DNA of 64,000 nucleotides, taken from the NCBI RefSeq assembly GCF_963082655.1, contig NC_081553.1:151707990-151771989 (forward strand), read 5' to 3'. A program made the translations under genes and the position numbers. Origin of the DNA: Stomoxys calcitrans (taxonomy: Eukaryota > Arthropoda > Insecta > Diptera > Muscidae). Positions 1 through 8,999 of this stretch are shown here, piece after piece (position 1 is the first letter of the stretch; the number at the start of each line of letters is the position of its first letter). The notes below the pieces were generated by a model. That model made no database searches. It saw only the letters and a program-made list of their open reading frames with translations, and was not told the DNA's origin.

Positions 1-180
1 AGAATGAGCCAACATACAATTATTCTATATCTTGGAAACTGTGAGTGCTAGGTAGACAAAACCAGTATGGAATTGTAGATATTATTATTGGCTTTCAAAT
101 GAATCAATCCGATTGCAAATCGCTTAAGTCGTTTCCGAGAAAAACGAAAATTACATATTGCATCCGCACAAGTCACTTCC

Positions 181-360
181 AGAATGAACCAACATTAAAT
201 TATTCTATATCTCGGAAACTGTGAGTACTAGGTAGACAAAAGCAGTATGGAATTGTAGATATTATTATTGGCTTTCAAATGAATCAATCCGATTGCAAAT
301 CGCTTAAGTCGTTTCCGAGAAAAACGAAAATTACATATTCCATCCGCACAAGTCACTTCC
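181..360. repeat. Reference 180-bp satellite monomer
   Basis: A complete standard monomer, with phase arbitrarily set at AGAATGA. In order it holds AGAATGAACCAAC, an A/T-rich stretch, CTCGGAAAC (211-219), the TAGACAAAA region, TGTAGATATTATTATTGG, CTTTCAAATGAATCAATCC, the dyad CGATTGCAAATCG, TTAAGTC, GTTTCCGAG (311-319), AAAAACGAAAATTACATA, and CCATCCGCACAAGTCACTTCC. The two 9-bp boxes are exact reverse complements 91 bp apart. The part from CTTTCAAA to GTTTCC and the CCGCACAAGTCACTTCC box are the most constant across the window. No function is known to me; the length is near that of many centromeric satellites. Confidence 0.95.
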
Positions 361-509
361 AGAATGAACCAACATACAATTATTCTATATCTCGGAAACT
401 GTTGTAGATATTATTATTGGCTTTCAAATGAATCAATCCGATTGCAAATCGCTTAAGTCGTTTCCGAGAAAAACGAAAATTACATATTCCATCCGCACAA
501 GTCACTTCC
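361..509. repeat. 149-bp deletion-type satellite monomer
   Basis: This monomer lacks the 31 bp that normally follow CGGAAACTGT, so AAACTGT joins directly to TGTAGATATTATT. The same junction (ACTGTTGTAG) occurs 23 times by my reading, beginning at 398, 8117, 9703, 11292, 12691, 14280, 16224, 17636, 18145, 19556, 20605, 22556, 23968, 24477, 25888, 27117, 28166, 32349, 37348, 40373, 43039, 44806 and 48731. The breakpoint is identical in all, so one ancestral deletion was spread by block duplication. It is absent from about 48.9 kb to the right end. Confidence 0.93.
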
Positions 510-661
510 AGAATGAACCAACATAAAATTAGTCTATATCTCGGAAACTGTGAGTGATAGGTAGACAAAACCAGTATGAAATTGTAGATATTATTATTTG
601 CTTTCAAATGAATCAATCCGATTGCAAATCGCTTAAGTCGTTTCCGAGAAAAACGAAAATT

Positions 662-684
662 ACATATAAAATTACATCGCTTCC
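662..684. repeat. Variant monomer junction (ACATATAAAATTACATCGC)
   Basis: Here the usual ACATATTCCATCCGCACAAG...TTCC is replaced by a 23-bp variant, 5 bp shorter than normal. Identical variants are at 28630-28652, 32613-32635 and 54739-54761. The second ATTACAT suggests a local duplication plus deletion. In each case the monomer before it carries GTGAGTGATAGG, so the change is a block marker. It links the left part of the window with the blocks near 28.5, 32.5 and 54.7 kb. Confidence 0.85.
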
Positions 685-3176
685 AGAATGACCCAACATA
701 AAATAATCTATAACTCGGAAACGGTAAGTGCTAGGTAGACAAAACCAGTATGGAATTGTAGATATTATTATTGGCTTTCAAATGAATCAATCCGATTGCA
801 AATCGCTTAAGTCGTTTCCGAGAAAAACGAAAATCACATATTCCATCCGCACAAGTCACTTCCAGAATGACCCAACATAAAATAATCTATTACTCGGAAA
901 CGGTAAGTGCTAGGTAGACATAACCAGTATGGAATTGTACATATTATTATAGGCTTTCAAACAAATCAATCCAATTGCAAATCGGTTAAGTCGTTTCCGA
1001 GAAAAACGAAAATTACATATTCCATCCGCACAAGTAACTTCCAGAATGAATCAACATACAATTATTCTATATCTTGGAAACTGTGAGTGCTAGGTAGACA
1101 AAACCAGTATGGAATTGTAGATATTATTATTGGCTTTCAAATGAATCAATCCGATTGCAAATCGCTTAAGTCGTTTCCGAGAAAAACGAAAATTACATAT
1201 TCCATCCGCACAAGTCACTTCCAGAATGACCCAACCTAAAAATAATCTATATCTCGGAAACGGTAAGAGCTAGATTGACAAAACCAGTATTGAATTGTAG
1301 ATATTATTATTGGCTTTCAAATGAATCAATCCGATTGCAAATCGCTTAAGTCGTTTCCGAGAAAAACGAAAATTACATATTCCATCCGCACAAGTCACTT
1401 CCAGAATGACCCAACATAAAATAATCTATTACTCGGAAACGGTAAGTGCTAGGTAGACATAACCAGTATGGAATTGTACATATTATTATAGGCTTTCAAA
1501 CAAATCAATCCAATTGCAAATCGGTTAAGTCGTTTCCGAGAAAAACGAAAATTACATATTCCATCCGCACAAGTAACTTCCAGAATGACCAAACCTAAAA
1601 ATAATCAATATCTCGGAAACGGTAAGAGCTAGGTAGACAAAACCAGTATGGAATTGTAGATATTGTTATTGGCTTTCAAATGAATCAATCCAATTGCAAA
1701 TCGGTTAAGTCGTTTCCGAGAAAAACGAAAATTACATATTCCATCCGCACAAGTAACTTCCAGAATGAACCAACATACAATTATTCTATATCTTGGAAAC
1801 TGTGAGTGCTAGGTAGACAAAACCAGTATGGAATTGTAGATATTATTATTGGCTTTCAAATGAATCAATCCGATTGCAAATCGCTTAAGTCGTTTCCGAG
1901 AAAAACGAAAATTACATATTCCATCCGCACAAGTCACTTCCAGAATGACCAAACCTAAAAATAATCAATATCTCGGAAACTGTGAGTGCTAGGTAGAAAA
2001 AACCAGTATTGAATTGTAGATATTATTATTTGCTTTCAAATGAATCAATCCGATTGCAAATCGCTTAAGTCGTTTCCGAGAAAATCGAAAATTACATATT
2101 CCATCCATACAAGTCACTTCCAGAATGACCCAACCTAAAAATAATCTATATCTCGGAAACGGTAAGAGCTAGGTAGACAAAACCAGTATGGAATTGTAGA
2201 TATTGTTATTGGCTTTCAAATGAATCAATCCAATTGCAAATCGCTTAAGTCGTTCCCGAGAAAATCGAAAATTACATATTCCATCTGCACAAGTCACTTC
2301 CAGAATGACCAAACCTAAAAATAATCAATATCTCGGAAACGGTAAGAGCTAGGTAGACAAAACCGGTATGGAATTGTAGATATTATTATTGGCTTTCAAA
2401 TGAATCAATCCGATAGCAAATCGCTTAAGTCGTTTTCGAGGAAAACGAAAATTACATATTCCATCCGCACAAGTAACTTCCAGAATGAGCCAACATACAA
2501 TTATTCTATATCTTGGAAACTGTGAGTGCTAGGTAGACAAAACCAGTATGGAATTGTAGATATTATTATTGGCTTTCAAATGAATCAATCCGATTGCAAA
2601 TCGCTTAAGTCGTTTCCGAGAAAAACGAAAATTACATATTGCATCCGCACAAGTCACTTCCAGAATGAACCAACATAAAATTATTCTATATCTCGGAAAC
2701 TGTGAGTACTAGGTAGACAAAACCAGTATGGAATTGTAAATATTATTATTGGCTTTCAAATGAATCAATCCGATTGCAAATCGCTTAAGTCGTTTGCGGG
2801 AAAAACGAAAATTACATATTCCATATGCACAAGTAACTTCCAGAATGAACCAACATACAATTGTTCTATATCTTGGAAACTGTGAGTGCTAGGTAGACAA
2901 AACCAGTATGGAATTGTAGATATTATTATTGGCTTTCAAATGAATCAATCCGATTGCAAATCGCTTAAGTCGTTTCCGAGAAAAACGAAAATTACATATT
3001 CCATCCGCACAAGTCACTTCCAGAATGAACCAACATAAAATTAGTCTATATCTCGGAAACTGTGAGTGCTAGGTAGACAAAACCAGTATGAAATTGTAGA
3101 TATTATTATTGGCTTTCAAATGAATCAATCCGATTGCAAATCGCTTAAGTCGTTTCCGAGAAAAACGAAAATTACA

Positions 3177-3178
3177 TA
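3177..3178. other. Left TA target-site duplication
   Basis: The satellite reads ATTACA-TA and then the element starts with CAGCGGTC. The matching TA on the right is 4818-4819, after which the monomer resumes as TTCCATCC. Uninterrupted monomers read ACATATTCC here, so exactly one TA was duplicated, as is usual for Tc1/mariner integration. Confidence 0.93.
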
Positions 3179-3205
3179 CAGCGGTCAAAAAAAGTATTCA
3201 TCATT
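3179..3205 (+). repeat. Left terminal inverted repeat (27 bp)
   Basis: Starts CAGCGGTCAAAAAAAGTATT and continues CATCATT. It is an exact reverse complement of 4791-4817. In Tc1-like elements the outer repeat contains a transposase binding site and the cleavage end. The two ends have not drifted apart at all, which points to a young insertion. Confidence 0.95.
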
Positions 3206-3526
3206 AGCAAAATTGATAATAAATTCACTTATTTTGTGTAATTGAAGAAAATTTAAAGTAAACAAATAATGCAGTTTTATGCAATAGTTTATTTTTCGTA
3301 ATATGTTTTAAAATAAAAAAAAAATAAATTTAATTAGCGCAAAAAATGCAATTTTATATAATAACACCAAAAACAGAACAAAAAAAGTATTCATCATTGA
3401 TGTGCTATCATCAAAGTCAAATTCAAATATTATTTGGGAATCCCCCTTTTCTGTTTTATTTAGTAAAGGAGGCTTTGCCCTTGACAGCAAATATTTAATT
3501 TCATTGAAAATATAGTTTTTGTCAAA
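3206..3526 (+). other. Transposon 5' noncoding region
   Basis: 321 bp of very A/T-rich DNA between the left inverted repeat and the transposase start. It contains the inner direct repeat (3379-3398), an A-run near 3312-3325 and several TATA-like strings (for example TTTTATATAAT near 3353) that cannot be told from background composition. I see no reliable core promoter and no upstream reading frame that looks real. Confidence 0.6.
3379..3398 (+). repeat. Left inner direct repeat (IR/DR inner site)
   Basis: A 20-bp string, CAAAAAAAGTATTCATCATT, identical to the inner 20 bp of the left terminal repeat (3186-3205). It is in direct orientation and starts 193 bp further in. A mirrored copy lies at 4595-4614. 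Paired outer and inner sites at each end are known transposase binding sites in IR/DR Tc1-like elements; the role here is inferred from position and identity. Confidence 0.9.
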
Positions 3527-4555
3527 ATGGGTCGTAAGCAAAACGAGGTTTCTGATGAGGTAAAAGTTTTGATAATAAAACACCACAGGAATGGTTTAAC
3601 TCAAAAAACTATCAGTGAAATATTAAATAGACCACGATCTACTATACAATCCATCATCAGAAAGTGGACAGAAACGAAAACTATTGACAATAAACCAAGA
3701 TCTGGTCGACCAAAAGCACTTTCAGTTGGAGATGTGCGTTGGCTAGTGCGGCAAGTTCAGGAAACTCCGAAGACAAATGCGACCATTCTTCGTAAAAACA
3801 CTATGGAATATTTAGGGAAGGAAGTTACTACACAAACAATTCGAAATACACTCAAAAGGCATAGTTACAGAGGAAGAACTGCACGTAAGAAGCCCTTTAT
3901 AAATAAAATAAACCGAGTGAAAAGGCTAAACTTCGCAAAAATGTATGTAAAACAGCCCGAATCATTTTGGAAAACAGTCATTTTTGCAGACGAGAGCAAG
4001 TTTAATCTTTTTGGGTGCGATGGAAAGGTCATAGTGTACAGAAAACCAAATACAGAGCTTGAAGAGCGAAACACAGTTGCTACTGTAAAACATGGTGGAG
4101 GTGGTTTAATGGTTTGGGGGTGTATGGCGGCTTCAGGAGCGGGAAATCTTGAAATTATTAATGGAGTAATGGATCATAAGTATTACATTGACATTTTAAA
4201 GAGGAATTTAAAAGATAGTGCTGTAAAACTTGGGCTTGGTAATAACTTTTAATATTATCAAGATAATGACCCCAATCATTCTGCTTTAAATACCAAGATG
4301 TGGATGCTGTATAACTGCCCCAAAGTCATTAAAACTCCTCCTCAAAGTCCCGACTTGAACCCAATTGAACATCTTTGGGAACATCTCGAACGCAAATTGA
4401 GAACGCGCAATTTTTCGAGCAAGAGTCAAATGCAACAGGTGATAATGGAGGAATGGACTAATATAGACCAAAATATAACCGCTAAATTAGTCCAATCGAT
4501 GTCAAACCGTTTAAAAGAAGTTATAAGACGCGGTGGTCGAATAACAAAGTATTAA
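3527..4555 (+). pseudogene. Tc1-like transposase (DD34E), broken by one in-frame stop
   Basis: A 342-codon frame, the usual length for Tc1 transposases, that would cut and rejoin the element ends at TA sites in the nucleus. Seen in order: an N-terminal helix-turn-helix (about residues 8-50), a linker with SGRPK (59-63), a second helix-turn-helix (about 65-112), a basic stretch (118-133), and the DDE catalytic domain. The first catalytic aspartate is D155 in VIFADESKF, and the glycine-rich HGGGGLMVWGC follows at 189-199. Codon 242 is TAA (4250-4252). After it the same frame continues with YYQDNDPNH, giving the second aspartate D246, and SPDLNPIEHLW, giving glutamate E281. D246 to E281 leaves 34 residues between, the DD34E signature. 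The protein end, GGRITKY, is family-typical. The ATG at 3527 has a good insect-like context (CAAAATGG). Translation would stop at 241 residues with only one catalytic residue, so this copy is inactive. No frameshift is visible. Confidence 0.94.
4250..4252 (+). other. Premature in-frame TAA in transposase
   Basis: Codon 242 reads TAA between AATAACTTT and TATTATCAAGATAAT. The codons on either side are in one frame and spell the conserved block leading into QDNDP, so this is a point nonsense change and not an indel. It lies four codons before catalytic D246. It is the only break I find in the frame, so inactivation was recent or occurred at insertion. Confidence 0.9.
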
Positions 4556-4594
4556 TTTTTTTAAATTATGTTATTTATTTTTTTGTTTTTTTGC

Positions 4595-4614
4595 AATGAT
4601 GAATACTTTTTTTG
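4595..4614 (-). repeat. Right inner direct repeat (IR/DR inner site)
   Basis: Reads AATGATGAATACTTTTTTTG, the exact reverse complement of 3379-3398 and identical in orientation to the inner 20 bp of the right terminal repeat (4791-4810), 196 bp apart. The near-equal spacing at both ends (193 and 196 bp) supports a functional pair of sites and argues against chance. Confidence 0.9.
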
Positions 4615-4657
4615 TTTAATTTTTTGTGTTCAGCTGTAAAATGGCCCTTTTTGTTCC

Positions 4658-4663
4658 AATAAA
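4658..4663 (+). promoter_or_regulatory. Candidate polyadenylation signal AATAAA
   Basis: AATAAA about 100 bp after the transposase stop, inside the element. It is plausible as the transposase mRNA 3' end signal, but the region is so A/T-rich that chance occurrence is also likely. Confidence 0.4.
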
Positions 4664-4790
4664 TACCATTTTTTTCTTTAAAAACAATGAAATTGTGTAC
4701 ATATATATCACACAAGCACTACTGCATCATTAGTTTAATATGTTTTTATTCCAATTGTCTTTTGTAGACTTATTAAAAAAAAAAACATTG

Positions 4791-4817
4791 AATGATGAAT
4801 ACTTTTTTTGACCGCTG
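4791..4817 (-). repeat. Right terminal inverted repeat (27 bp)
   Basis: Ends ...TTTGACCGCTG, the exact reverse complement of 3179-3205. Directly after it comes the second TA of the target duplication and then the interrupted satellite monomer. Confidence 0.95.
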
Positions 4818-4819
4818 TA
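4818..4819. other. Right TA target-site duplication
   Basis: TA directly after the right terminal repeat (GACCGCTG-TA-TTCCATCC), pairing with 3177-3178. Confidence 0.93.
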
Positions 4820-5021
4820 TTCCATCCGCACAAGTCACTTCCAGAATGACCCAGCATTAAATAATCTATAACTCGGAAACGCTAAGTGCTAGGTAGACAT
4901 AACCAGTATGGAATTGTAGATATTATTATTGGCTTTCAAACAAATCAATCCAATTGCAAATCGGTTAAGTCGTTTCCGAGAAAAACGAAAATTACATATT
5001 CCATCCGCACAAGTCACTTCC

Positions 5022-7899
5022 AGAATGAACCAACATAAAATTATACTATATCTCGGAAACTGTGAGTGCTAGGTAGAAAAAACCAGTATGGAATTGTAGA
5101 TATTATTATTGGCTTTCAAATGAATCAATCCGATTGCAAATCGCTTAAGTCGTTTCCGAGAAAAACGAAAATTACATATTCCATCCGCACAAGTCATTTC
5201 CAGAATGAACCAACATACAATTATTCTATATCTTGGAAACTGTGAGTGCTAGGTTGACAAAACCAGTATGGAATTGTAGATATTATTATTGGCTTTCAAA
5301 TGAATCAATCCGATTGCAAATCGCTTAAGTCGTTTCCGAGAAAAACGAAAATTACATATTCCATCCGCACAAGTCACTTCCAGAATGACCCAACATAAAA
5401 TAATCTATAACTCGGAAACGGTAAGTGCTAGGTAGACATAACCAGTATGGAATTGTAGATATTATTATTGGCTTTCAAACAAATCAATCCAATTGCAAAT
5501 CGGTTAAGTCGTTTCCGAGAAAAACGAAAATTACATATTCCATCCGCACAAGTCACTTCCAGAATGAACCAACATAAAATTATTCTATATCTCGGAAACT
5601 GTGAGTGCTAGGTAGACAAAACCAGTATGGAATTGTAGATATTATTATTGGCTTTCAAATGAATCAATCCGATTGCAAATCGCTTAAGTCGTTTACGAGA
5701 AAATCGAAAATTACATATTCCATCCGCACAAGTCACTTCCAGAATGAACCAACATACAATTATTCTATATCTTGGAAACTGTGAGTGCTAGGTAGACAAA
5801 ACCAGTATGGAATTGTAGATATTATTATTGGCTTTCAAATGAATCAATCCGATTGCAAATCGCTTAAGTCGTTTCCGAGAAAATCGAAAATTATATATTC
5901 CATATGCACAAGTCACTTCCAGAATGACCAAACCTAAAAATAATCAATATCTCGGAAACGGTAAGTGCTAGGTAGACAAAACCAGTATGGAATTGTAGAT
6001 ATTATTATTGGCTTTCAAATGAATCAATGCGATTGCAAATCGCTTAAGTCGTTTCCGAGAAAAGCGAGAATTACATATTCCATCCGCACAAGTCACTTCC
6101 AGAATGACCCAACCTAAAAATAATCTATATCTCGGAAACGGTAAGAGCTAGATTGACAAAACCAGTATTGAATTGTAGATATTATTATTGGCTTTCAAAT
6201 GAATCAATCCGATTGCAAATCGCTTAAGTCTTTCCCGAGAAAATCGAAAATTACATATTCCATCTGCACAAGTCACTTCCAGAATGACCAAACCTAAAAA
6301 TAATCAATATCTCGGAAACGGTAAGTGCAAGGTAGACAAAACCAGTATGGAATTGTAGATATTATTATTGGCTTTCAAATGAATTAATCCGATTGCAAAT
6401 CGCTTAAGTCGTTTGCGAGAAAAACGAAAATTACATATTCCATCCGCACAAGTCACTTCCAGAATGAACCAACATAAAATTATACTATATCTCGGAAACT
6501 GTGAGTGCTAGGTAGAAAAAACCAGTATGGAATTGTAGATATTATTATTGGCTTTCAAATGAATCAATCCGATTGCAAATCGCTTAAGTCGTTTCCGAGA
6601 AAAACGAAAATTACATATTCCATCCGCACAAGTCACTTCCAGAATGAACCAACATATAATTATTCTATATCTTGGAAACTGTGAGTGCTAGGTTGACAAA
6701 ACCAGTATGGAATTGTAGATATTATTATTGGCTTTCAAATGAATCAATCCGATTGCAAATCGCTTAAGTCGTTTCCGAGAAAAACGAAAATTACATATTC
6801 CATCCGCACAAGTCACTTCCAGAATGACCCAACATAAAATAATCTATAACTCGGAAACGGTAAGTGCTAGGTAGACATAACCAGTATGGAATTGTACATA
6901 TTATTATTGGCTTTCAAACAAATCAATCCAATTGCAAATCGGTTAAGTCGTTTCCGAGAAAAACGAAAATTACATATTCCATCCGCACAAGTCACTTCCA
7001 GAACGAACCAACATAAAATTATTCTATATCTCGGAAACTGTGAGTGCTAGGTAGACAAAACCAGTATGGAATTGTAGATATTATTATTGGCTTTCAAATG
7101 AATCAATCCGATTGCAAATCGCTTAAGTCGTTTACGAGAAAATCGAAAATTACATATTCCATCCGCACAAGTCACTTCCAGAATGAACCAACACACAATT
7201 ATTCTATATCTTGGAAACTGTGAGTGCTAGGTAGACAAAACCAGTATGGAATTGTAGATATTATTATTGGCTTTCAAATGAATCAATCCGATTGCAAATC
7301 GCTTAAGTCGTTTCCGAGAAAATCGAAAATTATATATTCCATATGCACAAGTCACTTCCAGAATGACCAAACCTAAAAATAATCAATATCTCGGAAACGG
7401 TAAGTGCTAGGTAGACAAAACCAGTATGGAATTGTAGATATTATTATTGGCTTTCAAATGAATCAATCCGATTGCAAATCGCTTAAGTCGTTTCCGAGAA
7501 AAGCGAGAATTACATATTCCATCCGCACAAGTCACTTCCACAATGACCCAACCTAAAAATAATCTATATCTCGGAAACGGTAAGAGCTAGATTGACAAAA
7601 CCAGTATTGAATTGTAGATATTATTATTGGCTTTCAAATGAATCAATCCGATTGCAAATCGCTTAAGTCTTTCCCGAGAAAATCGAAAATTACATATTCC
7701 ATCTGCACAAGTCACTTCCAGAATGACCAAACCTAAAAATAATCAATATCTCGGAAACGGTAAGTGCAAGGTAGACAAAACCAGTATGGAATTGTAGATA
7801 TTATTATTGGCTTTCAAATGAATTAATCCGATTGCAAATCGCTTAAGTCGTTTCCGAGAAAAACGAAAATTACATATTGCATCCGCACAAGTCACTTCC
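5022..7899. repeat. Higher-order repeat: two tandem 1,439-bp units (8 monomers each)
   Basis: Units 5022-6460 and 6461-7899 carry the same eight monomer types in the same order: the TAGAAAAAACC type, the AGGTTGAC type, the 179-bp type, the standard type, the CTTGG type, the CCAAACC type, the AGCTAGATTGAC type and the GTGCAAGG type. Shared rare variants such as AAAGCGAGAATT and CTTTCCCGAG recur at a 1,439-bp offset. Eight monomers minus one base (from the 179-bp type) gives 1,439. The 202 bp before it (4820-5021) are the remainder of the transposon-split monomer and one 179-bp-type monomer. Confidence 0.9.
5382..5560. repeat. 179-bp satellite monomer with linked substitutions
   Basis: Representative of a distinct monomer type: AGAATGACCCAAC, CTATAACTCGG, TAGACATAACC, CTTTCAAACAAATC, CCAATTGCAAATCGG instead of the standard letters, and one base shorter. 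These changes travel together in dozens of copies throughout the window, so they define a stable lineage that conversion has not blended into its neighbours. It recurs at fixed positions in the higher-order units. Confidence 0.88.
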
Positions 7900-8999
7900 A
7901 GAATGAACCAACATAAAATTATTCTATATCTCAGAAACTGTGAGTACTAGGTAGACAAAACAAGTATGGAATTGTAGATATTATTATTGGCTTTCAAATG
8001 AATCAATCCGATTGCAAATCGCTTAAGTCGTTTCCGAGAAAAACGAAAATTACATATTGCATCCGCACAAGTCACTTCCAGAATGAACCAACATACAATA
8101 ATTCTATATCTCGGAAACTGTTGTAGATATTATTATTGGCTTTCAAATGAATCAATCCGATTGCAAATCGCTTAAGTCGTTTCCGAGAAAAACGAAAATT
8201 ACATATTCCATCCGCACAAGTCACTTCCAGAATGAACCAACATAAAATTAGTCTATATCTCGGAAACTGTGAGGGCTAGGTAGACGAAACCAGTATGAAA
8301 TTGTAGATATTATTATTGGCTTTCAAATGAATCAATCCGATTGCAAATCGCTTAAGTCGTTTGCGAGAAAAACGAAAATTACATATTCCATCCGCACAAG
8401 TCACTTCCAGAATGACCCAACATAAAATAATCTATAACTCGGAAACGGTAAGTGCTAGGTAGACATAACCAGTATGGAATTGTAGATATTATTATTGGCT
8501 TTCAAACAAATCAATCCAATTGCAAATCGGTTAAGTCGTTTCCGAGAAAAACGAAAATTACATATTCCATCCGCACAAGTCACTTCCAGAATGAACCAAC
8601 ATAAAATTATACTATATCTCGGAAACTGTGAGTGCTAGGTAGAAGAAACCAGTATGGAATTGTAGATATTATTATTGGCTTTCAAATGAATCAATCCGAT
8701 TGCAAATCGCTTAAGTCGTTTCCGAGAAAATCGAAAATTACATATTCCATCCGCACAAGTCACTTCCAGAATGAACCAACATACAACGGTAAGTGCTCGG
8801 AAACGGTAAGTGCTAGGTAGACAAAACCAGTATGGAATTGTAGATATTATTATTGGCTTTCAAATGAATCAATCCGATTGCAAATCGCTTAAGTCGTTTC
8901 CGAGAAAAACGAAAATTACATATTCCATCCGCACAAGTCACTTCCAGAATGACCCAACCTAAAAATAATCAATATCTCGGAAACGGTAAGTGCTAGGTA
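7900..8999. repeat. Satellite segment between higher-order blocks
   Basis: About six monomers, including one 149-bp type (junction at 8117), one 179-bp type, one TAGAAGAAACC type, and the rearranged monomer with the micro-duplication at 8785-8814. No gene or unrelated sequence is present. Confidence 0.9.
8785..8814. repeat. Private micro-duplication within a monomer
   Basis: AACGGTAAGTGCT occurs at 8785-8797 and again at 8802-8814, with CGGA between. It replaces the expected A/T-rich ATTATTCTATATCTTGG part of a CATACAA-type monomer. It looks like a slippage or template-switch event and I find it only here, so it can serve as a unique marker inside the array. Confidence 0.85.

Larger units (their letters stand above)
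1..3178. repeat. Satellite array, left segment (about 180-bp monomers)
   Basis: Head-to-tail satellite monomers of about 180 bp, starting mid-array at the window edge and ending where the transposon is inserted. Adjacent copies share nearly all positions; differences cluster just after the AGAATGA box and around CTCGGAAAC. The segment contains one 149-bp monomer (361-509), 179-bp monomers, and types carrying GGTAAGAGC or TGTGAGTGC after the CGGAAAC box. From 361 on it is related to blocks starting near 28131 and 32312; the stretch from about 1761 to the insertion site matches 33.9-35.3 kb at an offset of about 32.13 kb. I see no gene on either strand. Short open frames are by-products of the repeat. 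Confidence 0.97.
4556..4790 (+). other. Transposon 3' noncoding region
   Basis: 235 bp between the transposase stop and the right terminal repeat, rich in T runs. It holds the right inner repeat (4595-4614) and a candidate AATAAA polyadenylation signal (4658-4663). No other feature is visible. Confidence 0.7.
3179..4817 (+). mobile_element. Tc1-like (Tc1/mariner) DNA transposon, 1,639 bp, non-autonomous by nonsense mutation
   Basis: A full-length cut-and-paste element inserted at a TA dinucleotide of a satellite monomer. It has perfect 27-bp terminal inverted repeats (3179-3205 and 4791-4817) beginning CAGCGGTCAAAAAAAGTATT. A second 20-bp copy of the inner part of that repeat lies inside each end (3379-3398 and 4595-4614), spaced about 193-196 bp from the outer copy. 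This is the IR/DR architecture known from some Tc1-like elements. One transposase frame of Tc1 length lies between them on the + strand. All parts of an autonomous element are present, but the frame has an internal stop, so this copy should not make active transposase. It could still be mobilised in trans. I cannot assign a named subfamily without a search. Confidence 0.95.

Noticed and set aside
251..330. Octamer-like or C/EBP-like site in ATTGCAAAT as a regulatory element
   Set aside because: One-mismatch resemblance in an AT-rich satellite with no gene nearby; such matches are expected by chance.
181..360. Structured noncoding RNA or ribozyme encoded by the monomer
   Set aside because: The only long-range pairing is the 9-bp CTCGGAAAC/GTTTCCGAG pair, and variants in one arm are not matched by changes in the other. 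No known ribozyme core is recognisable.
380..616. Minus-strand frames of 61-78 residues in satellite (also at 18407, 24739, 32115 and 32331)
   Set aside because: Same monomer-derived peptide each time, no start context and no conservation pattern of coding DNA.
3308..3586. 92-residue minus-strand frame at the transposon 5' end, and minus-strand frames at 3865-4074 and 4286-4471
   Set aside because: They are antisense to the transposase or its leader, low-complexity or without any recognisable domain, and Tc1 elements encode only the transposase.
4298..4555. Separate 85-residue gene downstream of the transposase
   Set aside because: It is in the same frame as the upstream part and encodes the NPIEHLW motif and the end of the DD34E domain. 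It is the rest of the broken transposase, not a second gene.
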